In this document: piece by piece, positions 34,455 to 42,526 of the stretch
Position numbering within the stretch: position 1 is the first letter of the stretch
Layout of the letters: each line of letters opens with the position of its first letter
DNA from: Streptomyces lincolnensis
Lineage (GTDB): Bacteria; Actinomycetota; Actinomycetes; Streptomycetales; Streptomycetaceae
Assembly (NCBI RefSeq): GCF_001685355.1
Contig: NZ_CP016438.1
Coordinates: 4,464,001-4,528,000 of the forward strand
Direction: 5' to 3'
Length of the DNA: 64,000 nucleotides
Notes under the pieces: model-generated
What the model was told of the DNA's origin: nothing
Databases searched by the model: none
What the model saw: only the letters and a program-made list of their open reading frames with translations
Made by a program: the position numbers and the translations under genes

Positions 34455-34800
34455 GCGCCATCGACTGATTCAGTCGATCACTGACGGCTTGGTCATTAGC
34501 GTTGCTTGCACCCTTCGGAAAGGAGGTCACTCGCTCCCCAACGCAGGTTGCCGAGTGACCAGCCCCAGTCATCACGATCCCCAAGATCAGGGAGGTGCCC
34601 CGATGACTACGTTCCCCGCAGGTGAGTAGACCCACCAGGCTGTGCTTCCTCAGCAGCCTGCTCTGGAATCCGTGGGAGCAGACACCCCCGGGAGCAGGGA
34701 CGAAACGGCTCACGGACATCCCGCCACCGCGCGGGACACCGGCCGGGAACATGGGCGAGGGGAGACCGACGGGCGCGGTGACGCTCCCCCGCACAACCCG
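34455..34800 (+). ncRNA. structured leader upstream of the iscB remnant; candidate omega RNA (HEARO)
   Basis: IscB proteins use an RNA encoded just upstream of their gene. This stretch is rich in potential stems: ATCGACTGA/TCAGTCGAT (34460-34478), GGTCACTCG/CGAGTGACC (34525-34560), AGTCATC/GATGACT (34567-34608) and TCCGTG/CACGGA (34669-34716), and no frame has good coding bias except a short minus-strand one. The position and folding potential fit a HEARO/omega RNA, but similarity to a known one was not tested. It may be as decayed as the protein. Confidence 0.35.
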
Positions 34801-34827
34801 CCGTACACCGGCGGCATCGGCGCGAGC

Positions 34828-36045
34828 AGAGTCTTCGTCCTGTCCAAGGACGGACACCCGCTCATGCCCTGCCACCCCGCCCGCGCCCGGGAACTCCTCG
34901 GCAAGGGACGGGCCGTGGTCGCCCGACAAGTACCCTTCGCCATTCGGCTGCGTCGACCCCGGCTCCAAGGGCACGGGTCTCGCCCTCACCGACGAGAAGA
35001 AGGAAGTCGACGCGCACGGCGCCGTCGTCACCGTCAGACGCGGGCTCACAGCACTGGAACTCCAGCACCGCGGCGACCAGAACCACCGATCCATGCAGCA
35101 GCGTGCCGGTTACCGACACCGGCGGCGCTCCGCCAACTGCCGCTACCGAGCCCCTCGCCCAGACAACCGACCGCGCCCCGCAGGATGGCTCCCACCCTCC
35201 CTGCGCCACCGCGTCGACACCACCTATTCCCAGGCAGCACGCCTCTGCCGCTACGCCCCCGCCACCGAGATCCACATCGAACGCGTCGCCTTCGACACCC
35301 ACGCCATGAGCGCGGGCAGACCCCTCACCCAAGCCGAGTACCAGCAAGGCACACTCGCCGGAACCGAAGCCCGCGCCTACCTCCACGCCAAGTGGAACCA
35401 CTCCTGCGCCTACTGCGACGCCACCGGCGTACCCCTGAACATCGACCACCTCAGGCCCCGCAGCCAAGGAGGGTCGAACCGCATCTCCAGCAGGTGAGAA
35501 CGCCCCTCCATGACGCCGCCGCCATGAACGCGACCCGTTGGCAGCTCACGGAAACCCTCAGCGACCTCGGCAAGCCGGTACACGCCTGGTCAGGCGGCCG
35601 TACGAAGTGGAACCGCAGCGCCATGGGACTGGAGAAGACCCACACCCTGGACGCGCTGTCGGTCGGGCGCCTGAATCATCAGAGCGGCGACGCCATCGTG
35701 CGGTTCCCGGGGCAGGTGCTCAACGTCAAAGCCACCGGTCGCGGATCGTACGCCCGCACCACTCCGGACCGCTTCGGGTTCCCACGGCTCCGCCGGGCCC
35801 GCACCAAGCAGCACTTCGGGTACGTCACCGGGGATCTTGTCCGGGCCCATGTACCGACCGGCAAGTGGGCAGGCACATGGACCGGGCGCATCTCCGTCCG
35901 CGCCAGGGGGCAACACAGCCTCACCACACCGAGGGGTCGTATCAACGTCTCCCACCGGAATCTGAGACTGCTGCAACGGGGCGACGGATACGGCTACAGC
36001 ACCCGGCAGGAACTCTCAGAGTCAACTTCTCAAAAAACCGGTTGA
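34828..36045 (+). pseudogene. iscB: IscB (OMEGA) RNA-guided nuclease, decayed by deletions and frameshifts
   Basis: Homology runs across two frames. Frame A (34828-34950): RVFVLSKDGHPLMPCHPARA through VPFAIRL, the PLMP domain. Frame B (34952-35497): RuvC-I VDPGSKGTG (Asp codon 34955), Arg-rich bridge segment YRHRRRSANCRYR, GWLPPSLRHRVDT, RuvC-II IERVAFDTH (Glu codon 35279), HNH start CAYCDATGVPLNIDHLRPRS (Cys codons 35405 and 35414, His 35447), then TGA. Frame A again (35491-36045): TPLHDAAAMNATRW, SGGRTKWNR, RuvC-III HTLDALSVG (Asp codon 35650) and a C-terminal TAM-interacting-type domain GDLVRAHVPTGKWAGTW to LLQRGDGYGY. The linker after PLMP and the second half of the HNH domain are missing at the frame junctions. 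No normal start codon precedes PLMP. Sequencing error cannot explain the missing segments. No TnpA-like transposase is adjacent. Confidence 0.85.
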
Positions 36046-36103
36046 TCCGTGCCGGACCTCTTCCTAAGGTGTCGCTTACGCATGAGAGGAGGTGATCGGG
36101 TAC

Positions 36104-36142
36104 ATGAGTGAAACCCGGACGCGCGAGGTGGCTGCGGGCTAG
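36104..36142 (+). CDS. possible 12-codon leader-type ORF with perfect Shine-Dalgarno
   Basis: ATG at 36104 is preceded, 6 bases away, by AGGAGGTGATC (36087-36097), an 11-base perfect complement of the 16S rRNA 3' end. The frame encodes MSETRTREVAAG and stops. No gene follows on this strand, so it is either a small peptide gene, the 5' stump of a deleted gene, or chance. Its 3' half can form a GGTGGC/GCCACC stem (36127-36154). Confidence 0.3.
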   Translation: MSETRTREVAAG

Positions 36143-36177
36143 CGGCTCGCCACCACACCTAGTGCGGTGCCGGACCA

Positions 36178-36305
36178 GCGTGTGCGCGAAACACGCAGCC
36201 GGCCCAAACCAACGCAGTCACCCGACCCGCGAGCTCGCCGGTAACGTCCGGCCGGCTCCCCAGCCGTCAGGCGGGGGAACCCGAGTTCGCGGGTCGTCTG
36301 CGTTG
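36178..36305. terminator. long imperfect hairpins downstream of citrate synthase
   Basis: CAACGCAG (36210-36217) plus CCGACCCGCGA pairs with TCGCGGGTCG plus CTGCGTTG (36298-36305), giving a large stem of about 20 pairs with bulges, 12 bases from the citrate synthase stop. A second stem, GCGTGT/ACACGC (36178-36196), flanks it. The natural reading is the terminator of the minus-strand citrate synthase gene, though the size is unusual. Confidence 0.5.
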
Positions 36306-36316
36306 ACGGAGAGGCC

Positions 36317-37417
36317 CTAGCGGGCGATGTCGCCGTAGCCCTCGATCTCCCGCGGGTCCCGGGTGCCGGGGCCGATGTAGCGGGCCGAGGGGCGGACCAG
36401 GCGGCCGGTGCGCTTCTGTTCCAGGATGTGGGCGGACCAGCCGGCCGTGCGGGCGCAGGTGAACATGGACGTGAACATGTGGGCCGGGACCTCGGCGAAG
36501 TCGAGGACGATGGCGGCCCAGAACTCGACGTTGGTGGCAAGGACGCGGTCGGGGCGGCGGGCGTGGAGCTCGGCGAGGGCGGCCTTCTCCAGGGCTTCGG
36601 CGATCTCGAAGCGGGGAGCGCCGAGTTCGCGGGCGGTGCGGCGCAGGACGCGGGCGCGCGGGTCCTCGGCGCGGTAGACGCGGTGCCCGAAGCCCATCAG
36701 GCGCTCGCCCTTGTCGAGGGCCTGCTTGACGTACGCCTCCGCGTCGCCCGTGCGCTCGATCTCCTCGATCATGTGCAGGACTCGGGAGGGTGCGCCGCCG
36801 TGGAGGGGGCCGGACATGGCTCCTACGGCGCCGGACAGCGCGGCGGCGACGTCGGCGCCGGTGGAGGCGATGACGCGGGCGGTGAAGGTGGAGGCGTTCA
36901 TGCCGTGCTCGGCGGCGGAGGTCCAGTAGGCGTCGACGGCGGCGACGTGCTTGGGGTCCGGCTCGCCGCGCCAGCGGATCATGAACCGCTCGACGACGGA
37001 CTGCGCCTTGTCGATCTCCCGCTGGGGGACCATCGGCAGGCCCTGGCCGCGGGCGGACTGGGCGACGTAGGAGAGGGCCATGACGGCGGCGCGGGCCAGG
37101 TCCTCGCGGGCCGTGGCGGCGTCGATGTCCAGCAGGGGCTTCAGGCCCCAGACCGGCGCGAGCATGGCGAGCGCGGACTGGACGTCGACGCGGATGTCGC
37201 CGGAGTGCACGGGGATCGGGAACGGCTCGGCGGGCGGCAGGCCGGGGTTGAAGGCGCCGTCGACGAGCAGGCCCCAGACGTTGCCGAACGAGACGTGACC
37301 GACCAGGTCCTCGATGTCGACGCCTCGGTACCTGAGCGCGCCGCCCTCCTTGTCGGGTTCGGCGATCTCCGTCTCGAACGCGACGACTCCTTCGAGTCCG
37401 GGTACGAAGTCGGACAT
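36317..37417 (-). CDS. citrate synthase 2
   Basis: 366 residues, as in the short actinobacterial citrate synthase II. Conserved catalytic His regions are [11 protein letters not shown] (about residue 205) and [11 protein letters not shown] (about 245). The third catalytic position reads [12 protein letters not shown] (about 297-308), with Glu where classical enzymes have Asp (NVDF). This may be a subfamily trait and would tune activity toward citrate or methylcitrate synthesis. It condenses acetyl- (or propionyl-) CoA with oxaloacetate. ATG 37417 follows AGGAG by 7 bases. Divergent from pdxH. Confidence 0.88.
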   Translation of the reverse strand: MSDFVPGLEGVVAFETEIAEPDKEGGALRYRGVDIEDLVGHVSFGNVWGLLVDGAFNPGLPPAEPFPIPVHSGDIRVDVQSALAMLAPVWGLKPLLDIDAATAREDLARAAVMALSYVAQSARGQGLPMVPQREIDKAQSVVERFMIRWRGEPDPKHVAAVDAYWTSAAEHGMNASTFTARVIASTGADVAAALSGAVGAMSGPLHGGAPSRVLHMIEEIERTGDAEAYVKQALDKGERLMGFGHRVYRAEDPRARVLRRTARELGAPRFEIAEALEKAALAELHARRPDRVLATNVEFWAAIVLDFAEVPAHMFTSMFTCARTAGWSAHILEQKRTGRLVRPSARYIGPGTRDPREIEGYGDIAR

Positions 37418-37562
37418 CAGGCGGCTCCTCATGATGGGTACGACGGATGGCGCCCCGCGGATCCACGGTCGTGCGTTCGACTCGCGGTCCCGGGCGGTCA
37501 CCCCGGTGATGCCCCGTGCGGTCGGCGGTCATCCCTCGGGACGGCATCAGCACCATATCCCC

Positions 37563-37595
37563 GAGTGCCACCTTTGGGGAGAGTTCGCGGCACTC
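37563..37595. promoter_or_regulatory. inverted repeat in citrate synthase/pdxH divergent promoter
   Basis: GAGTGCC (37563-37569) and GGCACTC (37589-37595) form an inverted repeat with 19-base spacing; AGTGCCAC recurs immediately after. It is a candidate operator or leader hairpin 64 bases upstream of pdxH. Confidence 0.35.
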
Positions 37596-37658
37596 AGTGC
37601 CACACAGGATGCGGGGCGACCGCCCGTACGGCGTCCTCCCATACGGCAGGATGACGGC

Positions 37659-38339
37659 GTGACCGACCGAGATGCCGCCCTCGATCCCGCCGCCCTCGAC
37701 CCCGCCGCCATGCGCCAGCAGTACCGCGCCGAGGGCCTCACCGAGACCGACCTCGCCGCCACCCCGGTGGAGCAGTTCGCGCGCTGGTTCAAGCAGGCCG
37801 CGACGGAGGGCCGTCTCTTCGAACCGAACGCCATGGTCGTCTCCACCGCCGACGCCGAGGGCCGCCCGAGTTCCCGCACGGTGCTGCTGAAGCACTTCGA
37901 CGACCAGGGCTTCGTCTTCTACACCAACTACGACTCCCGCAAGGCCCACGAGCTCGCCCGGAACCCGCATGTCTCCCTGCTCTTCCCCTGGCACCCGATG
38001 GCCCGCCAGGTCATCGTCACCGGCGTCGCCCGCCGCACCGGCCGCGACGAGACCGCCGCCTACTTCCGCACCCGCCCGCACGGCTCCCAGCTCGGCGCCT
38101 GGGCCAGCGGCCAGTCGTCGGTGATCGCCGACCGTGCCGCCCTCGACGCCACCTACGCGGAACTCGCCGCCCGCTACCCGGAGGGCGAGCAGGTCCCGGT
38201 CCCCCCGCACTGGGGCGGCTTCCGGGTGGCCCCGCGGACGGTGGAGTTCTGGCAGGGACGGGAGAACCGGCTGCACGACCGGTTGCGGTACGTGGCGGAG
38301 GCGGACGGGAGCTGGCGGGTGGAGCGGCTCAGCCCTTGA
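37659..38339 (+). CDS. pdxH: pyridoxamine 5'-phosphate oxidase
   Basis: 226 residues. The FMN-binding split-barrel core has [20 protein letters not shown] (about residues 67-86), [19 protein letters not shown], and the C-terminal PdxH segment [25 protein letters not shown]. It oxidises pyridoxine/pyridoxamine 5'-phosphate to PLP with FMN and oxygen. The GTG at 37659 follows AGGATG. It ends 25 bases before the convergent TetR gene. Confidence 0.95.
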   Translation: MTDRDAALDPAALDPAAMRQQYRAEGLTETDLAATPVEQFARWFKQAATEGRLFEPNAMVVSTADAEGRPSSRTVLLKHFDDQGFVFYTNYDSRKAHELARNPHVSLLFPWHPMARQVIVTGVARRTGRDETAAYFRTRPHGSQLGAWASGQSSVIADRAALDATYAELAARYPEGEQVPVPPHWGGFRVAPRTVEFWQGRENRLHDRLRYVAEADGSWRVERLSP

Positions 38340-38364
38340 TCAGCCCCTGGAGGGAGGGCTCCCG

Positions 38365-38997
38365 TCAGCCCAGCGTCTGGTCCAGGAGTGTGGCCCACTG
38401 CGCCACGACGCGTTCGCGGCGGGCGGTGTCGTTCGTGAGGAGGTTGGCGAGGCCGAGGCCGCGGGACATGTCGAGGAGGCCCTGGACGGTTTCGCGTACG
38501 CCGGGGGTGGACTCGTCGGCGCCGAGGAGGTCGACGGCGATGCGGTGGGTCTCGCGGCCGACGTGGGCTTCCAGTTCGGTGACGCGGGGGCGGAGCTGGT
38601 CCTCGTTGGAGGCGGCGACCCACAGGTGGAGGGCGGCGCGGAACAGCGGGCCGGTGTAGAGGTCGACGAGGGCGGTGACCACGGCGCGGCGGTCGCCCGT
38701 CGCGCCCTGGGGGAAGAGGGCGCGCAGGGCCGTGGAGCGTTCCTCGGCGACGTATTCCACCGCCGCCGTGAACAGGTCCTCGCGGGTGGGGAAGTGGTGT
38801 TGGGCGGCGCCGCGGGAGACGCCGGCGCGTTCGGCGACGACGGAGACGGTGGAGCCCGCCCAGCCGTGTTCGGCGAGGCAGGACACGGCGGCTTCGAGCA
38901 GCCGCTGCCGGGTGGCGCGGCTGCGGTCCTGCTTGGGGGTCCGTTCGGTGCGTTCGGTGCGGTCCACACGGTCACCGGCCGTGCTCACAGCGCCCAT
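38365..38997 (-). CDS. TetR family transcriptional regulator of the acyl-CoA operon
   Basis: 210 residues. The helix-turn-helix is ATRQRLLEAAVSCLAEHGWA followed by VAERAGVSRGAAQHHFPTRE (about residues 28-75). The C-terminal ligand domain is helical (TALVDLYTGPLFRAALHLWV). It is the last gene of the minus-strand acyl-CoA carboxylase/dehydrogenase operon and its start overlaps the enoyl-CoA hydratase stop by 13 bases, so it is co-expressed with the operon it probably represses. The likely operator is the palindrome at 48498-48511. The ligand may be an acyl-CoA, as for LiuR/AtuR-like regulators (inference). Confidence 0.85.
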   Translation of the reverse strand: MGAVSTAGDRVDRTERTERTPKQDRSRATRQRLLEAAVSCLAEHGWAGSTVSVVAERAGVSRGAAQHHFPTREDLFTAAVEYVAEERSTALRALFPQGATGDRRAVVTALVDLYTGPLFRAALHLWVAASNEDQLRPRVTELEAHVGRETHRIAVDLLGADESTPGVRETVQGLLDMSRGLGLANLLTNDTARRERVVAQWATLLDQTLG

Positions 38998-39719
38998 GGG
39001 GGATCCCGTCGTTCGAGGAAGGCCGTCATGCCCTCGCGGGCCTGTGCGGAGGCGAACAGGCGGGCCGAGAGCGCGGTGAGATCGGCCGCGTCCCGGTCGA
39101 AGGCCTCCAGCACCCTAACCGTGAGGAGTCGTTTGGTCTCGGCCAGGGCCTGGGGGGCGGCTCGGCGCAGTCCGTCGAGGGCGGGGGCGAGGACGGTGTC
39201 GACGTCGTCGCCGGCGGCCGTGAGGAGGCCGATACGGGTGGCCTCGGTCGCGTCGAGGCGTTCGCCGGTGAGGTAGTAGCGGGCCAGGGCGCGGGGGTCG
39301 GTGCGGGGCAGGAGGGGCAGGGAGATGACCGCGGGGGCGACGCCGATGTGGACCTCGGTGAAGGCGAAGGTGGACGCGGTCGACGCGAAGGCCATGTCGC
39401 AGGCGGCGAGGAGGCCGAGGCCGCCCGCGCGGACGTGGCCGGTGACCCGGGCGAGGACGGGCCGGTTCGTCTCGACGATCTGCCGGAGCAGGGCCACCAG
39501 GGCCTCGGGGCGGGGCGGGTCCCTCAGGTCGGCGCCCGCGCTGAAGGTGGTGCCGGTGTGGGTGAGGACGACGGCGCGTACGTCGTCGTCCTTGCCGCAG
39601 TTGTCCAGCGCGTCCGCCAGTTCGCCGACGAGGGCGGACGACAGGGCGTTGCGGTTGTGCGGGGAGTCCAGGGTGAGGGTCTCGACTCCGCGCGCGCGGG
39701 CACGGCCGATCAGGGTCAT
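38985..39719 (-). CDS. enoyl-CoA hydratase family protein
   Basis: 244 residues, crotonase fold. The two oxyanion-hole segments are seen in NRNALSSALVGELADAL-type and FSAGADLRDP, and GHVRAGGLGLLAACDMAFAS, with FTEVHIGVAPAVISLPLLPR. The catalytic Glu pair is reduced to the EVHIG region, so it is either a hydratase or a 3-methylglutaconyl-CoA hydratase-like enzyme as in liuC/atuE. ATG 39719 overlaps the upstream ligase stop (ATGA). Part of the eight-gene operon. Confidence 0.88.
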   Translation of the reverse strand: MTLIGRARARGVETLTLDSPHNRNALSSALVGELADALDNCGKDDDVRAVVLTHTGTTFSAGADLRDPPRPEALVALLRQIVETNRPVLARVTGHVRAGGLGLLAACDMAFASTASTFAFTEVHIGVAPAVISLPLLPRTDPRALARYYLTGERLDATEATRIGLLTAAGDDVDTVLAPALDGLRRAAPQALAETKRLLTVRVLEAFDRDAADLTALSARLFASAQAREGMTAFLERRDPPWAL

Positions 39720-41284
39720 GTGGGCTGCCTCAGCTGTCGGCGCAGGATCTTGCCGGAGGCGGCGCGCGGGACGCCGTCGATGAAGGTGACCCGGCGGACG
39801 CGTTTGTAGGGGGCGACGCGTTCGGCGACGTACATCATGATCTCGCCCTCGGAGAGGTCGGGGGCGGTGGGCCGGCGGACGACGTGGGCGTGCGGGATCT
39901 CGTTGCCGTCGTCGTCGTAGGTGCCGATGACGGCGGCGTCGGCGATGCCGGGGTGGGTGAGGAGGAGGGCTTCGAGTTCGGCGGGGGCCACCTGGAAGCC
40001 CTTGAACTTGATGAGTTCCTTGACGCGGTCCACGACGAACAGCCAGCCGTCCGCGTCGATGTGGCCGACGTCGCCGGTGTGCAGCCAGCCGTCGGTGTCG
40101 ATCATCGCGGCGGTGGCGTCGGGGCGGCCGAGGTAGCCCTTCATGACCTGGGGGCCGCGGATGAGGATCTCGCCGGATTCGCCGGTGCCGAGGTCCTTGC
40201 CGGGGTCGTCGAGGGAGACGATCCGCATCTCGGTGCCGGCGATGAGCTTGCCGACGGTTCCGGGCGGCGCCTCGCGCATGGCGTCCCGGGGGACGACGTG
40301 GGTGCCCGGGGAGAGTTCGGTCATGCCGTACGCCTGGCCTACGGGCGGCAGGCCGAGCCGCCGGGAGCAGGCGGCCGCGAGGTGCGCGTCGAGGGGGGCG
40401 GCGGCGCTGAGGACGTAGTGGAGGGAGGAGAGGTCGTACTGGGCGACCAGGGGGTGTTTGGCGAGGGCGAGGACGATCGGCGGGGCCACGTAGAGGCCGG
40501 TGATGCGGTGGTTCTGGATGGCCGCGAGGAAGGTCTCCAGGTCGAAGCGGGGCAGGACGACGACGGTGGCGCCCAGGCGCAGGGGCGCGTTCATGAGGGC
40601 TGTCAGGCCGTAGATGTGGAAGAACGGCAGGACGGCGAGGATGCGGTCGCCGGGTCCGGACGGCATGACCGGCTGGAGCTGGGCCAGGTTGGTGGCGATC
40701 TGCCGGTGGGTGAGCATCACGCCCTTGGGGGTGCCGGTGGTGCCCGAGGAGTACGGCAGGGCGGCGACGTCCTCGGCCGGGTCGATGCCGACCACCGGTT
40801 CCGGGGCGGCCGAGGCGAGCATGTCGATGAGTGAGCGGTGTCCGGGCGCGCTGTCGCAGACGAAGATCTCCTGGACGCCGCCGGCGAGTTCGGCGGCCCT
40901 GCGGGCCGTCTCCAGCAGGGGCGAGACGGTGACGATCCAGCGGGCGGAGCAGTCGGCGAGTTGTTTGGCGAACTCCTCGGGCGTGGCCTGCGGGTGCACG
41001 GTCGTCACGGAGGCGCCGGCGCGGGTGGCCGCGTAGAAGGCCGTGGGGAAGGCGATGGTGTTGGGGCTGTGCAGGGCGAGGACGTCGCCCTTGCGGACGC
41101 CCGCCTCGGCGAGGGCGGCGGCGACGCGGCGGTGGAAGCGGTCGAGTTGTTCGTAGGTGAGGGTGGTGCCGTCGGTGCCGTCGATCAGGGCGGGTGTCGC
41201 CCCGAACTCGGCCGCCCGGCCCAGTACCGCGTCGTGGATGGGGAGGTCTACGGGCTGGACGTCTGCGTACGAGCTGCGGAACAC
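39716..41284 (-). CDS. 4-coumarate/cinnamate:CoA ligase-type acyl-CoA synthetase
   Basis: 522 residues, the length of the characterised Streptomyces cinnamate:CoA ligase (ScCCL), which it resembles throughout. The ATP motif is PYSSGTTGTPKGVMLTH (about residues 167-183), then GQAYGMTELSPGTHVV, DGWLHTGDVGHIDADGW, KFKGFQVAPAELE and the catalytic Lys in ASGKILRR. It makes a CoA thioester from a phenylpropanoid or other acid. GTG 41284 follows GGAGGAACC. Located in an acyl-CoA carboxylase operon, so it may activate the acid that enters this pathway. Confidence 0.88.
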   Translation of the reverse strand: MFRSSYADVQPVDLPIHDAVLGRAAEFGATPALIDGTDGTTLTYEQLDRFHRRVAAALAEAGVRKGDVLALHSPNTIAFPTAFYAATRAGASVTTVHPQATPEEFAKQLADCSARWIVTVSPLLETARRAAELAGGVQEIFVCDSAPGHRSLIDMLASAAPEPVVGIDPAEDVAALPYSSGTTGTPKGVMLTHRQIATNLAQLQPVMPSGPGDRILAVLPFFHIYGLTALMNAPLRLGATVVVLPRFDLETFLAAIQNHRITGLYVAPPIVLALAKHPLVAQYDLSSLHYVLSAAAPLDAHLAAACSRRLGLPPVGQAYGMTELSPGTHVVPRDAMREAPPGTVGKLIAGTEMRIVSLDDPGKDLGTGESGEILIRGPQVMKGYLGRPDATAAMIDTDGWLHTGDVGHIDADGWLFVVDRVKELIKFKGFQVAPAELEALLLTHPGIADAAVIGTYDDDGNEIPHAHVVRRPTAPDLSEGEIMMYVAERVAPYKRVRRVTFIDGVPRAASGKILRRQLRQPT

Positions 41285-41301
41285 GGTTCCTCCAAGGCGG
41301 C

Positions 41302-42441
41302 CTAGTACGACTTGGGCAGGCCCAGGGTCTGGTGGGAGACGTAGTTGAGAATCATCTCCCGGCTCACCGGGGCGATACGGGCCACACGCGATGCCGTGAT
41401 CAGCGAGGCGATCCCGAACTCGCGCGTCAGGCCGTTCCCGCCGAGGGTGTGCACGGCCTGGTCGACCGCCTTCACGCAGGCCTCCCCCGCCGCGTACTTC
41501 GCCATGTTGGCGGCCTCGCCCGCTCCGGCGTCGTCGCCGATGTCGTACAGGTGGGCGGCCTTCTGCATCATCAGGCGGGCGAGTTCGAGGTCGATGTGCG
41601 CCTGGGCGAGGGGGTGGGCGATGGCCTGGTGGGCGCCGATGGGGGTGCTCCACACGGTGCGGTCGCGGGCGTAGGCGACGGCCTGCGCGAGGGCGTGGCG
41701 GCCCATGCCGATCGCGAAGGCGGCCGTCATGATGCGTTCGGGGTTGAGGCCGGCGAAGAGCTGGAGGAGGCCGGCGTCCTCGTCGCCCACGAGGGCGTCG
41801 GCGGGGAGCCGTACGTCGTCGAGGGTCAGCTCGAACTGCTTCTCCACGGCGTGGAGTTCCATGTCGATCTGACGGCGTGCGAAGCCGGGCGCATCACGCG
41901 GGACGATGAACAGGCAGGGTTTGAGGCTGCCCGTTCGTGAGTCCTCCGCGCGGCCGACTATGAGGGTCGCGTCCGCGATGTCCACGCCGGAGACGAAGAC
42001 CTTTCGGCCGGTGAGGATCCAGTCTCCGGTGTCCTGGTCGCGGCGGGCCGTGGTGGAGATGCGGTGGCTGTTGGAGCCGGCGTCGGGTTCGGTGATGCCG
42101 AAGGCCATGGTGCGGGTGCCGTCGGCGAGGGCGGGGAGCCAGGTTCGTTTCTGGTCCTGTGTGCCGAAGCGGGCGATCACCGTGCCGCAGATGGCCGGGG
42201 AGACGATCATCATGAGCAGGGGGCAGCCGGCTGCGCCGAGCTCTTCCAGGACGATGGAGAGTTCGGCGATTCCGCCGCCGCCTCCGCCGTATGCCTCCGG
42301 CAGGTTGACGCCCAGGTAGCCGAGCTTGGCTGCGTCGGACCAGAGGGTTGCTCGGTCGTAGGTGCGGCCGTGGCTTTTGCCGAGGGTTGCTACGGCTGTG
42401 CGGAGTGCTTTGTGTTCTTCGGATTCGAGAGTGGGGGGCAT
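41302..42441 (-). CDS. acyl-CoA dehydrogenase (AtuD/citronellyl-CoA dehydrogenase-like)
   Basis: 379 residues. Full fold with FGITEPDAGSNSHRISTTAR, TGRKVFVSGVDIADA, a YARDRTVWSTPIGAHQAIAH segment, and the C-terminal HTLGGNGLTREFGIASLITA. It oxidises an acyl-CoA, probably branched or terpenoid, to the enoyl-CoA that the downstream biotin carboxylase complex carboxylates. ATG 42441. A copy of the intergenic repeat lies between it and the upstream biotin carboxylase gene (42455-42526). Confidence 0.9.
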   Translation of the reverse strand: MPPTLESEEHKALRTAVATLGKSHGRTYDRATLWSDAAKLGYLGVNLPEAYGGGGGGIAELSIVLEELGAAGCPLLMMIVSPAICGTVIARFGTQDQKRTWLPALADGTRTMAFGITEPDAGSNSHRISTTARRDQDTGDWILTGRKVFVSGVDIADATLIVGRAEDSRTGSLKPCLFIVPRDAPGFARRQIDMELHAVEKQFELTLDDVRLPADALVGDEDAGLLQLFAGLNPERIMTAAFAIGMGRHALAQAVAYARDRTVWSTPIGAHQAIAHPLAQAHIDLELARLMMQKAAHLYDIGDDAGAGEAANMAKYAAGEACVKAVDQAVHTLGGNGLTREFGIASLITASRVARIAPVSREMILNYVSHQTLGLPKSY

Positions 42442-42454
42442 GGGGCTCCTTCCC

Positions 42455-42526
42455 GGGTGCGGGTCGTTTGTGGCTGGTCGCGCTCACGCGGCGGTAGCCG
42501 CAAATAGATACAGCCCCGCGCCCCTA
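42455..42526. repeat. diverged copy of the intergenic repeat inside the operon
   Basis: GGGTGCGGGTCGTTTGTGGC, then TGGTCGCGC, a diverged middle (GCGGCGGTAGCCGCAAATAG) and AGCCCCGCGCCCCTAG, where TAG region contains the reverse stop codon of the biotin carboxylase gene. The repeat sits in the 82 bases between two operon genes and could cause partial termination or processing. Confidence 0.6.

Noticed and set aside
36231..36300. Resemblance to a ydaO (c-di-AMP) riboswitch, GGCGGGGGAACCCGA...
   Set aside because: Only one short block matches the motif as I remember it; the other conserved blocks are missing and no gene on that strand follows. A terminator for citrate synthase explains the stems.
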